From Vibrio sinus (lineage in GTDB: Bacteria > Pseudomonadota > Gammaproteobacteria > Enterobacterales > Vibrionaceae), in the NCBI RefSeq assembly GCF_023634645.1, contig NZ_JAMKMR010000023.1, positions 1 through 62,845 of the forward strand: a DNA stretch of 62,845 nt. The letters run 5' to 3'. Position numbers and translations under genes: made by a program. The notes beneath the pieces were generated by a model. It was not told the DNA's origin. It made no database searches and saw nothing but the letters and a program-made list of their open reading frames with translations. Positions 25,816 through 34,646 of the stretch are shown here, one piece after another (within the stretch, counting starts at the first letter, position 1; each line of letters begins with the position of its first letter).

Positions 25816-26023
25816 GTTATTTCATTAGGTTATTATCGAACTTTAGGAATATAAATCATCATAATTAAATGGCAATGGTTATTTCACTAAACTGACATGG
25901 TTTAAGCCTTAATTCTATTTGGCTTTACCCCTTTGTTTCGCTACTATGTACAGCTATTTAATGAAGCCAAAAATGAAGTAGGGGAAACCTTACGGATACT
26001 GCCGACAGGTAGATGAGGAAATA

Positions 26024-27007
26024 ATGCAACATCTAGAAGAGATCATTGCTAACGCGGGCGCTGCAATAGAAGCTGCAGACTCGCTTGTCGCACTTGATGA
26101 AGTGCGAGTTCAGTATCTTGGTAAAAAAGGTGAGCTAACCGCTCAGCTTCAAAGCCTTGGAAAACTACCACCAGAAGAGCGCCGCACCGCTGGTCAAGAA
26201 ATCAATAAAGCAAAGGGCGTGGTGCAACAATCTATTGCAGCACGTAAAGACGCGCTTCAGCGCGCTGAGCTGCAAGCAAAACTGGCTGAAGAAACCATTG
26301 ACGTCACTTTACCTGGCCGACGTATGGAAAATGGCGGACTTCACCCGGTCACACGCACGGTAGAGCGTATTGAGCAATTTTTTGGTGAGCTTGGCTTTAA
26401 TGTTGAATCTGGTCCTGAAATTGAAGATGCGTTTCACAATTTCGATGCTTTAAATATTGCGGAAGACCATCCAGCTCGTACTGACCATGATACTTTCTTC
26501 TTTAACCCCGATTTGATGTTGCGTACGCACACATCTGGGGTACAAATCCGCACTATGGAAAATGGTAAACCACCATTTCGTTTTATCGCACCTGGCCGTG
26601 TATATCGTAACGATTACGATCAAACTCACACACCAATGTTCCACCAAGTTGAGGGTATGCTGGTTGACGAAAATGTTAACTTCGCTCAGCTCAAAGGAAT
26701 ATTGCATGATTTCTTATGCAACTTCTTTGAAGAAGAAGTTGAAGTACGTTTCCGTCCTTCATATTTCCCATTTACTGAGCCTTCTGCCGAAGTGGACGTT
26801 AAGGGCAAAAACGGCAAATGGCTTGAAGTTTTAGGTTGTGGCATGGTTCACCCTAACGTATTGAAAGCGGTGGGTATCGACTCAGAAAAATACTCTGGTT
26901 TTGCATTCGGCATGGGTGTGGAACGCTTGACCATGTTGCGTTACGGCGTTAACGATCTACGTGCATTCTTCGAGAATGACCTACGTTTCTTAAAACAGTT
27001 CAAGTAA
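26024..27007 (+). CDS. pheS: phenylalanyl-tRNA synthetase alpha subunit
   Basis: Class IIc aminoacyl-tRNA synthetase subunit that charges tRNA-Phe as an alpha2-beta2 tetramer with PheT. 327 residues. N-terminal coiled coil (1-90), motif 2 around APGRVYRNDYDQTHTPMFHQ, motif 3 GFAFGMGVERLTMLRYGVND. All are intact. The ribosome-binding site is gatgagga upstream of ATG 26024. No Phe-rich pheM leader peptide is visible in the 200 bp upstream, so attenuation of the E. coli kind is not supported. Confidence 0.97.
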   Translation: MQHLEEIIANAGAAIEAADSLVALDEVRVQYLGKKGELTAQLQSLGKLPPEERRTAGQEINKAKGVVQQSIAARKDALQRAELQAKLAEETIDVTLPGRRMENGGLHPVTRTVERIEQFFGELGFNVESGPEIEDAFHNFDALNIAEDHPARTDHDTFFFNPDLMLRTHTSGVQIRTMENGKPPFRFIAPGRVYRNDYDQTHTPMFHQVEGMLVDENVNFAQLKGILHDFLCNFFEEEVEVRFRPSYFPFTEPSAEVDVKGKNGKWLEVLGCGMVHPNVLKAVGIDSEKYSGFAFGMGVERLTMLRYGVNDLRAFFENDLRFLKQFK

Positions 27008-27025
27008 TCCAGAGGTTTAATCACA

Positions 27026-29428
27026 ATGAAATTCAGCGAATCATGGCTTCGTGAGTGGGTTAACCCATCGGTTACTACAGACGAGCTCACTCACCAAATT
27101 ACAATGGCCGGTTTAGAGGTCGATGACGTTTTACCTGTTGCTGGTGAATTTACTGGCGTAAAAGTCGGGCAAGTTGTCGAATGCGCACAACATCCAGATG
27201 CCGATAAACTGCGTGTTACGAAAGTAGACGTAGGTGAATCTGAATTACTTGATATTGTTTGTGGAGCACCGAACTGTCGCGAAGGCTTAAAAGTGGCTGT
27301 TGCGACGGTTGGAGCAGTACTTCCTGGCGATTTCAAGATCAAAAAAGCCAAGTTGCGTGGCCAACCATCACACGGAATGCTGTGCTCTTTCACAGAGCTA
27401 GGTATTGATGTGGAATCTGACGGTATCCTAGAGCTGCCATCTGACGCTGTTGTTGGTACTGACTTCCGTCAGCTGCTTGAGCTCGATGACGTTACCGTAG
27501 ACGTTGATCTTACCGCAAACCGAGCAGACTGCTTTAGCATTCGCGGCTTAGCACGTGAAGCGGGCGTACTCAACCGCGCTGATGTTACTCACCCTGATGT
27601 GGCACCTGTGGCTCCAGAAATTGACGACACAGTTTCTATTGACGTGAAGGCGACAGAAGCTTGCCCAAGATACTTGGGCCGTGTAGTGAAAAACGTCAAT
27701 GTGAAAGCTCAAACACCATTGTGGATGCAAGAAAAACTTCGCCGCTGTGGTATTCGCTCAATTGATCCTGTTGTCGACATCACAAACTATGTTCTTCTAG
27801 AGCAAGGTCAACCAATGCACGCTTTCGATCTGGATAAGATTCAAGGCGGTATTGTTGTTCGAATGGCGGAACAAGGTGAAAAGTTAACCTTGTTAGATGG
27901 AAGTGAAGCTGAACTAAATAGCGACACGCTCGTTGTTGCTGATCACCAAGCGCCTCTTGCGATTGCTGGTATATTTGGTGGAGAAAGCTCTGGGGTTAAT
28001 ACCGAGACAAAAGATGTCCTACTTGAGTGCGCATTTTTCTCGCCAGATCATATTCGAGGCAGAGCGCGTAGCTACGGTCTACATACTGAATCGTCTATGC
28101 GTTTTGAGCGCGGTGTGGATTATGCTTTGCAAACCAGCGCCATGGAACGTGCGACACAGCTTTTGGTTGAAATCTGCGGTGGCCAAGTCGCTCCAGTTGT
28201 TACTGCAGAATCCGAAGCGGATTTACCAAAAGCAAATACTGTATCACTACGCCGTTCAGCGCTGGACAATCTATTAGGTCATCACATTGCTGACCAAGAT
28301 GTGGTAGAAATCTTGCGAAGATTAGGGCTAACAGTTGAGTCCAATGAACTTGGTTGGACTGCGGTAGCACCTACATGGCGTTTTGATATTGCTATTGAGG
28401 AAGATCTGATTGAGGAAGTTGGCCGAATTTATGGCTATAACAATATCCCTAATCAATCTCCTTCTGCAGCGTTAAAAATGCGTGATCACGAGGAAGCAAA
28501 ACTACCGTTAAAGCGTGTACGTGATTTGCTTGTTGATCGTGGTTACCATGAAGCGATTACGTATAGCTTTGTTGAGCCCGAGCAACAAAAGCTGTTCGTT
28601 CCAGATGTAGAGCCACTGGTCTTGCCATTCCCAATTTCTGCGGACATGTCAGCGATGCGTCTTGGCTTAACTCAAGGGCTGCTCAACACCGTAGTACACA
28701 ACCAGAAACGTCAACAACCAAGAGTTCGCTTGTTTGAGTTTGGCCTTCGTTTTATTCCATCTGAATCGGCAGAGAATGGCATGCGTCAAGAGCCGATGCT
28801 GGCAGGTGTGATTGCCGGTTCAAGAAATGAAGAGCATTGGGATATTGCTACGTCAACCGTCGACTTTTTCGATCTGAAAGGTGACTTAGAAGCAGTGTTA
28901 GAGCTAAGTGCAAATCAACAAGCCTTTAGCTTTAAGCCACTTGCTGGTGAAAGTGACAAGCATCCAGCGTTGCACCCAGGCCAGTCTGCTCTCATAGTCG
29001 CTGATGGTAAAGAAATTGGCGTGATTGGCACGGTGCATCCGGAGCTTGAACGTAAACTCGGCCTAAATGGTCGTACTATTGTGTTTGAGATCGAATGGGA
29101 TGCGATTAACCGTCGTGTCATTCCTGAAGCGGTGAAAGTCTCTAAGTTCCCTGCAAACCGACGTGATATAGCTCTTGTTGTTGATGAAAACATCAATTCT
29201 GATGACGTGGTCAAAGCTTGTCTTGAGAGTGGTGGAGAATGGCTAGTTGATGCCAAACTGTTTGATGTGTATGTCGGCAAGGGAGTCGAGCACGGTAAGA
29301 AGAGTTTAGCCATCGCCCTGACGCTGCAATCTGTAGAGCGCACATTAGAAGATGCGGATATCAGCACTTGTGTTGACGCAATTGTCGCAACGGCAAGCGA
29401 TAAATTTGCTGCTAGTCTTCGCGACTAA
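27026..29428 (+). CDS. pheT: phenylalanyl-tRNA synthetase beta subunit
   Basis: 800 residues, 18 nt after pheS, with ccagagg as ribosome-binding site. It has the N-terminal tRNA-binding OB domain (VGQVVECAQHPDADKLRVTK), the B3/B4 editing domain (around 210-390, with PMHAFDLDKI), the B5 domain and a C-terminal ferredoxin-like anticodon-binding domain (SKFPANRRDIALVVDENI). Length agrees with the family. It is followed by a strong terminator, so unlike E. coli read-through into ihfA should be limited. Confidence 0.97.
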   Translation: MKFSESWLREWVNPSVTTDELTHQITMAGLEVDDVLPVAGEFTGVKVGQVVECAQHPDADKLRVTKVDVGESELLDIVCGAPNCREGLKVAVATVGAVLPGDFKIKKAKLRGQPSHGMLCSFTELGIDVESDGILELPSDAVVGTDFRQLLELDDVTVDVDLTANRADCFSIRGLAREAGVLNRADVTHPDVAPVAPEIDDTVSIDVKATEACPRYLGRVVKNVNVKAQTPLWMQEKLRRCGIRSIDPVVDITNYVLLEQGQPMHAFDLDKIQGGIVVRMAEQGEKLTLLDGSEAELNSDTLVVADHQAPLAIAGIFGGESSGVNTETKDVLLECAFFSPDHIRGRARSYGLHTESSMRFERGVDYALQTSAMERATQLLVEICGGQVAPVVTAESEADLPKANTVSLRRSALDNLLGHHIADQDVVEILRRLGLTVESNELGWTAVAPTWRFDIAIEEDLIEEVGRIYGYNNIPNQSPSAALKMRDHEEAKLPLKRVRDLLVDRGYHEAITYSFVEPEQQKLFVPDVEPLVLPFPISADMSAMRLGLTQGLLNTVVHNQKRQQPRVRLFEFGLRFIPSESAENGMRQEPMLAGVIAGSRNEEHWDIATSTVDFFDLKGDLEAVLELSANQQAFSFKPLAGESDKHPALHPGQSALIVADGKEIGVIGTVHPELERKLGLNGRTIVFEIEWDAINRRVIPEAVKVSKFPANRRDIALVVDENINSDDVVKACLESGGEWLVDAKLFDVYVGKGVEHGKKSLAIALTLQSVERTLEDADISTCVDAIVATASDKFAASLRD

Positions 29429-29458
29429 TATTGAAAAACGCGCATTTTATTGCGTATG

Positions 29459-29486
29459 GCCCTATCCAATGTGATAGGGCTTTTTA
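29459..29486 (+). terminator. intrinsic terminator after pheT
   Basis: Stem gccctatc/gatagggc with a 6 nt loop, followed by ttttta. Confidence 0.9.
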
Positions 29487-29929
29487 TTTTGACGCTTATT
29501 TTAATCGCATCAAATTCCTGTCTGTACGATCTGAGAAGTTTAGTGCGCAATGACAGAGTTTGCATATAATTTATGTAAATAAACTGTTTAATTTAAGTGT
29601 ATGATTTATATAATTATAAAAATTGACAAAATCTTACCAATTTAAGTAACTTAGCCAATCACTCTAACTTAATTAAATTAATTAGTGCATTATTCTGTTA
29701 TTGTGTTTTTTGTTAGTATTATATCAGAATAATATCTAATTTTGATGGTATTGTATCTGATTGATTTCGCTTGCAAATCTGTAATTGACAAAGAAAAAAG
29801 TTGGCGAAAATCATAAGGTTGACTTACACTTTTCAAGGTAAAGCCTATATGTTGTTGATTGGCTAAGCGAAATGCTATGGCGCAGCCGTTTAGGCTAGCA
29901 ATGTTAAACACAGTTTTGAGGAAAGTTTT
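29487..29929. other. AT-rich region upstream of ihfA
   Basis: About 440 bp of very AT-rich sequence with several promoter-like segments (a ttgaca at 29623-29628 among them). I see no gene that stands up. This region must supply the ihfA promoter, since pheT ends in a terminator, and the base composition suits binding of nucleoid proteins or IHF itself. Confidence 0.5.
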
Positions 29930-30223
29930 ATGGCGCTCACAAAGGCCGAATTGGCTGAAAACCTGTTTGAGAAGCTTGGATACAGTAAACGGGATGCCAA
30001 GGAAACGGTTGAAGTGTTCTTTGAAGAAATTCGCAAAGCACTCGAAAGTGGCGAACAGGTAAAACTGTCAGGTTTTGGCAACTTTGATCTTCGCGATAAA
30101 AATGAACGACCTGGTCGAAACCCGAAAACAGGTGAAGACATTCCAATTACTGCTCGACGAGTTGTGACGTTCCGTCCTGGGCAAAAGTTGAAAGCTCGGG
30201 TCGAGAATATCAAAGCAGATTAA
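29930..30223 (+). CDS. ihfA: integration host factor alpha subunit
   Basis: DNA-bending nucleoid protein of 97 residues that works as a heterodimer with IhfB. The family signature is present: MALTKAELAENLFEKLG, SGFGNFDLRDKNERPGRNPK, TGEDIPITARRVVTFRPGQK. The beta arm carries the Pro that intercalates into DNA. Good ribosome-binding site (tgaggaaag). Followed by a terminator hairpin. Gene order pheS-pheT-ihfA is conserved in gamma-proteobacteria. Confidence 0.97.
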   Translation: MALTKAELAENLFEKLGYSKRDAKETVEVFFEEIRKALESGEQVKLSGFGNFDLRDKNERPGRNPKTGEDIPITARRVVTFRPGQKLKARVENIKAD

Positions 30224-30249
30224 AGAGTTGTCTCCAGTAAGGTAAGATT

Positions 30250-30287
30250 CGGCGGTGAGTCCTTTCACCTCCGTATTTTATTTTAAC
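30250..30287 (+). terminator. probable terminator after ihfA
   Basis: Imperfect stem cggcggtga/ttcacctccg followed by tattttatttt; lies between ihfA and the convergent relV gene. Confidence 0.65.
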
Positions 30288-30322
30288 TTGCCACTATTTG
30301 TTGTCTCGTATGGGGCTTGTCC

Positions 30323-31102
30323 CTATGCAGCTTGGATATGTGTCGTTATATAGGGTTGCCACGCTTGTTGGTATAACTCTTTAGATACCTTTCGAATATT
30401 TGCAATTTGCGCGCTTTCTAGCTCAGTTAGAGGGCGCTCTTGTTCGTTTGCTCTACGTTCAATACGCTGTATTTGCTCGTAAAGATCATGCTCGGGCCCA
30501 CTTTTTACATTAGCAATGGCTTTCAAGTGCAGCTGTACTTCGGCGACAAGCCCGGAGTTTGGTAGTTGAACCAGTAGGTTTAAGTCACGATAGCCGGATT
30601 TCTGTGGGTTTTTAAAGCGGTTTTTCACTTTCACGACCGTTGTTTCTCTACTTAACACTTCATAAGCTTCTACTAAGCTAGGAACATCATCGGCAACGAT
30701 GGTTGCTCTTGCTAGGTCAGTAATTCTCTCTGGTTGGCCATTTAACTCATATTGAATTTTGTGTTGCGCACGTTGTTTTGACTTGGTACCTGAAAATATA
30801 GATTCGGTGCCAGTAAGTAGGGCTGCACTCGCACAGATTATTTCCAACTCTTTCTGAGCACTATCAGCTAGTGAGTATAATTGGTCGAAGTCATTGTATG
30901 GTTGAAGCGGGGTCTGCTCTGTGTTTTGAATGCCATATAGACCACTGAGACAATGTTTGAATCTTTTGGAGCAAACTTCGTTTTGTTGCTGGCTAGGGAG
31001 CCTAGTTTGCTCGTTGTTTGATGAGGTTGGAGTCGCAGCAAATGCAGACGTGCGGCTCAAAAGAAGCAGCATGATCGCTGTAGTACGGAAAATAAAACTC
31101 AT
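30323..31102 (-). CDS. relV: small alarmone synthetase RelV (RelA/SpoT domain)
   Basis: 259 residues. The RelA/SpoT synthetase domain spans about 90-205: GTKSKQRAQHKIQ, RITDLARATIVADDVPSLVE, NRFKNPQKSGYRDLNLLVQL and VAEVQLHLKAIANVK hold the ATP-binding basic residues, the G-loop Tyr and the Glu of the ExQ motif. It makes (p)ppGpp without a hydrolase domain. Position next to ihfA and tpm matches V. cholerae relV as I recall it. Oddly, residues 1-22 form a good signal peptide (FRTTAIMLLLLSRTSAFAA), and Cys residues near 43 and 50 follow. A cytosolic role would need a later start or retention. Confidence 0.85.
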   Translation of the reverse strand: MSFIFRTTAIMLLLLSRTSAFAATPTSSNNEQTRLPSQQQNEVCSKRFKHCLSGLYGIQNTEQTPLQPYNDFDQLYSLADSAQKELEIICASAALLTGTESIFSGTKSKQRAQHKIQYELNGQPERITDLARATIVADDVPSLVEAYEVLSRETTVVKVKNRFKNPQKSGYRDLNLLVQLPNSGLVAEVQLHLKAIANVKSGPEHDLYEQIQRIERRANEQERPLTELESAQIANIRKVSKELYQQAWQPYITTHIQAA

Positions 31103-31509
31103 TCACTCTCCTAAATATTCGCAGTGTTGAATAAAAATGGGAAACAAAAAGTCTTTCAGCACAAACAAATACAAGAGTTAGCAACTCTTATCTGGGGTGA
31201 GAAAGCCGCAAATTCAATGGCTTCACGGCTATGAAATGCGAAAGTTTGCGTGCGATCACATGTTTCGGGCGCTTAGCTTGTCGAGATTTCTCAACCCACG
31301 CTTAGAAGTATATTCATTCATTATTAATGGAAAATGAACGGATGGGTTTTTCTAGTGTAACAACTTGTAAGGCTGCTATGCCTCTTGTCCCTGCCTTGTG
31401 CGCTGCCTTCTTTATCTCGCGAAACTCGCATCTTAAAGTGACTTAGGCATAAGACTTCTGTAGTCTTAGCGCTTCAATTAGGCATAAGCGATGTGGAAGA
31501 CGTGACTCT
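31103..31509. other. intergenic region between relV and tpm
   Basis: About 400 bp between divergent genes. It holds the partial repeat element at 31369-31453. The remainder shows no gene. Two copies of ttaggcataag (near 31444 and 31481) precede tpm. Confidence 0.45.
31369..31453 (-). repeat. partial, reversed copy of the 254 bp inverted-repeat element
   Basis: The reverse complement reads gcctaagtcactttaagatg then cgagtttcgcgagataaaga and ends ggcagggacaagaggcatag. This tracks positions 1490-1556 of the element at 1485-1738 with scattered substitutions and small gaps. Only the 5' third is present. Confidence 0.7.
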
Positions 31510-32157
31510 ATGAAGGATCCAGAATTTTGGCACAATAAATGGGCGTCCAATAAAATTGGATTTCACTTGAACGAGGTAAATCCTTTATTAATTGAATATT
31601 GGAATAAAACCCAACCAGCGTTGACTGATAGGGTATTTGTTCCCCTGTGTGGGAAAACTGAGGATCTGGTCTGGTTAGCTCAACGTCACGAGAGTGTACA
31701 GGGCGTAGAATTGAGCCAAATCGCGGTGCGTTCGTTTTTTGCTGAGCACTTTTATACGCCAACAGTGATACCCGTGAACGGGCAACATGAGCTTTATCAG
31801 TTTGATGAGTTGTCTATTTACACTGGAGATTTCTTCACGGCCCCACTTGAGCAAGTTGATATAGTGTACGATAGAGCGGCACTAATCGCGTTACCTGAAA
31901 CGATGAGACAAGCCTATGTAGAAAGGCTCCTTTCTCTACTTACTGCTGGTGGGCGGATTTTGTTAGTGACACTTGATTATTGTCAACATGAGATGGCTGG
32001 CCCTCCTTTTAGTGTTTCATCGTTAGAAGTTGAGCGTCTGTTTAAAGAGCATAAAGTCACGCAGTTGCATCGAGATGAAGCGGATGAGACTCATCCTAAA
32101 ATATATAAAAAAGGGCTAAGTCGATTTGCCGAAGAAGTGTGGCTGATCGAAACCTAA
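31510..32157 (+). CDS. tpm: thiopurine S-methyltransferase
   Basis: SAM-dependent methyltransferase of 215 residues. Family signature: FWHNKWASNKIGFHLNEVNP at the N-terminus, the SAM pocket RVFVPLCGKTEDLVWLA, EGVEL-like QGVELSQIAV, and IYDRAAL-like VYDRAALIALPE. In bacteria Tpm is linked to selenium and tellurite methylation as well as thiopurines. Length is normal. Single gene following relV divergently, the arrangement in Vibrio. Confidence 0.93.
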   Translation: MKDPEFWHNKWASNKIGFHLNEVNPLLIEYWNKTQPALTDRVFVPLCGKTEDLVWLAQRHESVQGVELSQIAVRSFFAEHFYTPTVIPVNGQHELYQFDELSIYTGDFFTAPLEQVDIVYDRAALIALPETMRQAYVERLLSLLTAGGRILLVTLDYCQHEMAGPPFSVSSLEVERLFKEHKVTQLHRDEADETHPKIYKKGLSRFAEEVWLIET

Positions 32158-32174
32158 AGCCATAGATTATTAAC

Positions 32175-32240
32175 GATGGGGCAACACAAAGTGAGCGTAT
32201 TTTTATATGCATGTGAAAGAGTAACAATGTTGCCCCTATC
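32175..32240. repeat. inverted repeat between tpm and the HD-GYP gene
   Basis: Arms gatggggcaaca (32175-32186) and tgttgcccctatc (32228-32240) pair with one bulge across about 41 nt of AT-rich loop. It could be a terminator-like structure for tpm or a leader structure of the next gene. Confidence 0.5.
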
Positions 32241-32333
32241 ATAATTTATTTGATATTTATATCATTAAAAGTTGATTTATATATTTCATTAATGTAATAC
32301 TCTTGTTCGCAGAGAGAGCGAGGTATTGATTAA

Positions 32334-33554
32334 ATGCAGGTGGATTTTGGTACATCAAAATCGATAAGGATATCTGTAAAAAATCTAAGTGTAGGGATGT
32401 ACGTTACGGCAATTGAAGAGAATGGCAGTATTAGCCTCTCTAATGCTGGTCGAGTTCATTGTCCCACCTCCATTCAAAAACTCATCGACAATGGAATTCA
32501 ATTTGCCTGGGTAGACAAAAAACGCTCTTGCCACTCGTGCGAGTTCATTTCCCATGACATTCAACTCATCCCCCCAGCTGACCGAGACCGCCCAAGCCTT
32601 CAAGAAATTCGTGAAAAAAGAAAACTAGCTACGCGCGATGCGCAGCAGAAAAAAGCGAAAGTACTGGTTGATCAAGCTACCCATATCGCTAAAAAGCTGT
32701 TCGCAAATACCTTTGAGCGTCGGACAACATTCGTCGAAGATATCAATACCTGGGCTGAGAAGATAGTGAACCTTGCATTGGTTGATACTGACGCCATTCA
32801 CTGTGTAACGGCACTGAGAAATAAGGACAGCTACTTGCTCGAGCACTCAGTGAACGTGGCTTGCCTTTTGGTCAGTTTTGGTAAGCACTTGCAGTTGGAT
32901 CCGAAAATGCTTAGGGAACTCGCTATTGGCGGGATTATCCATGATATCGGCAAAATTAAGGTGGATAGCCAGGTCTTAAATAAACCAGGTAAGCTCACCG
33001 AGGAAGAGTATGAGCAGATAAAAATGCATCAAATCTACGCCAGAGATATCGTTAAGAAATTAGAGGGCATAAGCTTTGCCGCTCGCGACGTGTGCCTATA
33101 CCACCATGAAAAGCTCGATGGGTCGGGTTACCCAAATGGTTTAACAGGTACGCAGATCCCAGTACATAGCCGGATGAGCACTATTGTTGATATATACGAT
33201 GCATTGACGGCAGATCGCTGTTACAAAGAAGGGATGAGCTCTGCGGACGCATTTAAAATTTTGCTTGAAATGACGCCTGATAAATTAGATCGTGAGCTCG
33301 TCTATAAGTTTATAAACTGTATTGGTATCTACCCAGTGGGCTCGATAGTTGAGCTATCTGATGGTCGAGTTGGGATAGTGTGGCAGAGAAATGAAACCAA
33401 CCCTCTTGAGCCGCAAATCAAGTGCGTGTATTCACGTAAATATCGACATTTTATCGATGTAAGTTATATCAATCTAAGTCAGCTTGACGTGTCTATTGTT
33501 GGCGCTATTGCACCTTCTGAGCTGGAAGTAGACATATCACCTTACTATGACTAA
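32334..33554 (+). CDS. HD-GYP cyclic-di-GMP phosphodiesterase with DUF3391 domain
   Basis: 406 residues, cytosolic. DUF3391 covers about 1-130 (ISVKNLSVGMYVTAIE at its start). The HD-GYP domain (about 145-330) is intact: HSVNVACLL, GGIIHDIGKIKVD, PGKLTEEEYEQIKMHQ, YHHEKLDGSGYPNGLTG and IVDIYDALTADRCYKEGM, i.e. the HD pair and the HHExxDGxGYP motif. It should hydrolyse c-di-GMP and favour motility over biofilm. No receiver domain, so input is through DUF3391 or transcription. Two diguanylate cyclases lie about 20 kb downstream. Confidence 0.92.
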   Translation: MQVDFGTSKSIRISVKNLSVGMYVTAIEENGSISLSNAGRVHCPTSIQKLIDNGIQFAWVDKKRSCHSCEFISHDIQLIPPADRDRPSLQEIREKRKLATRDAQQKKAKVLVDQATHIAKKLFANTFERRTTFVEDINTWAEKIVNLALVDTDAIHCVTALRNKDSYLLEHSVNVACLLVSFGKHLQLDPKMLRELAIGGIIHDIGKIKVDSQVLNKPGKLTEEEYEQIKMHQIYARDIVKKLEGISFAARDVCLYHHEKLDGSGYPNGLTGTQIPVHSRMSTIVDIYDALTADRCYKEGMSSADAFKILLEMTPDKLDRELVYKFINCIGIYPVGSIVELSDGRVGIVWQRNETNPLEPQIKCVYSRKYRHFIDVSYINLSQLDVSIVGAIAPSELEVDISPYYD

Positions 33555-33581
33555 CACAGTAAGGTGACAGTTAATCAGTGG

Positions 33582-34481
33582 CTACGCTTCTGTAATGGCG
33601 ATGTAGGAGACGGGTACATCCGGGTTTAGTGCATCCAGTGTCGCTTGAGTATCAGCAAGGTGACTCGACGTTGCGCTGGCCATTTCAATTAGGGCGGCTG
33701 ATTGAATTTGTGAGAATGCTTTACCGGCCATGCGCATTTGAATCAACGCGACTTGTAGTGGTGGTAGGCTAGGGTTAAAGGCAGCATTTTCAGCATAAGC
33801 ACCGTTGTACACGTCGCCATCTTGTAGCTTTAAAGCGACCCCGCTGAAGTTACCTGAATACGGAGCGTGACTTTTATTTAGTGCTGCTAATGCCTGTAAC
33901 TCAATCGGGTCATCATTATCGGCTAATTTTTTGCCGTGGTCCAAATCACCCATCAACCCCACCTTAACATCAAGATCCTCTGGACCAAATGAATCGGGTA
34001 GGTAGTCTTCCAGATATTTTTCATCTCTTTCAGGGAGTTGAATCTTCAGCTGTTTTGCCGTTGTCGTTTCCCGCATGAATTGGCGACAGTGTCCACAAGG
34101 GCTGTAGTTAACAGTGACGTCCTTAATCCCTTCTTCACCTTTCATCCACGCATGGCTTATCGCACATTGCTCGGCATGGATGGACTGTCCTAACTGGGTT
34201 CCAAGAAACTCGATATTGGCACCGAAATAAAGTGTGCCAGACAGCCCCCTTGCGATGGCACCGACATAAAACTTAGAAATGGGTGCATAAGAGTAGGCAG
34301 CTGCAATGGGAAGTAGAGCGACCCTTAAATCTTGGTCCTTAAGCGTGGAATCTGATAAAAGCTGATCATATTGCTGCTTTGAAATGGTGCCTGTAAAACC
34401 GTCATTTAATATGATGGAAGACAATTGTGATTTTATCTGTGCCGGGATGTGTTCTAATGCTTCTTGCAGTTGCCTGTTCAT
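33582..34481 (-). CDS. cdd: cytidine deaminase
   Basis: Deaminates cytidine and deoxycytidine to uridine in pyrimidine salvage. 299 residues, the long homodimeric type. The catalytic domain has HAEQ (zinc His and proton-shuttling Glu) and SPCGHCRQF (two zinc Cys). The C-terminal half is the degenerate repeat of the fold. Last gene of a yohJ-yohK-cdd series. A CRP site 55-72 bp upstream suggests catabolite control, as in E. coli, where CRP and CytR act together. Confidence 0.96.
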   Translation of the reverse strand: MNRQLQEALEHIPAQIKSQLSSIILNDGFTGTISKQQYDQLLSDSTLKDQDLRVALLPIAAAYSYAPISKFYVGAIARGLSGTLYFGANIEFLGTQLGQSIHAEQCAISHAWMKGEEGIKDVTVNYSPCGHCRQFMRETTTAKQLKIQLPERDEKYLEDYLPDSFGPEDLDVKVGLMGDLDHGKKLADNDDPIELQALAALNKSHAPYSGNFSGVALKLQDGDVYNGAYAENAAFNPSLPPLQVALIQMRMAGKAFSQIQSAALIEMASATSSHLADTQATLDALNPDVPVSYIAITEA

Positions 34482-34535
34482 TTCGAATCCTTGGACGTTG
34501 ATGGAGCTTTAGTTTATTCACTTACAAAATCAATA

Positions 34536-34553
34536 AAGTGATGTGGATCACAA
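34536..34553. promoter_or_regulatory. CRP binding site upstream of cdd
   Basis: aagtgatgtggatcacaa is a near-palindromic match to TGTGA-N6-TCACA, with one substitution (A for the first T). It lies 55-72 bp upstream of the cdd start, in the yohK-cdd gap. Confidence 0.8.
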
Positions 34554-34646
34554 AATAAAATGCAATAAAAATATTGTTTTCACTTTTATAGTGAGCTCAC
34601 ACATTTTCTTGCCAAAACTAACTGGACTATCAATGTTCACAGGTCA

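Noticed and set aside
25860..26023. pheM-type attenuator before pheS
   Set aside because: The only short frame that runs into the region (MYSYLMKPKMK) lacks Phe codons and no attenuator stem with a T-run is visible.
29859..30062. 67-codon frame overlapping ihfA
   Set aside because: It overlaps ihfA in another frame and lacks a ribosome-binding site and conservation signs.
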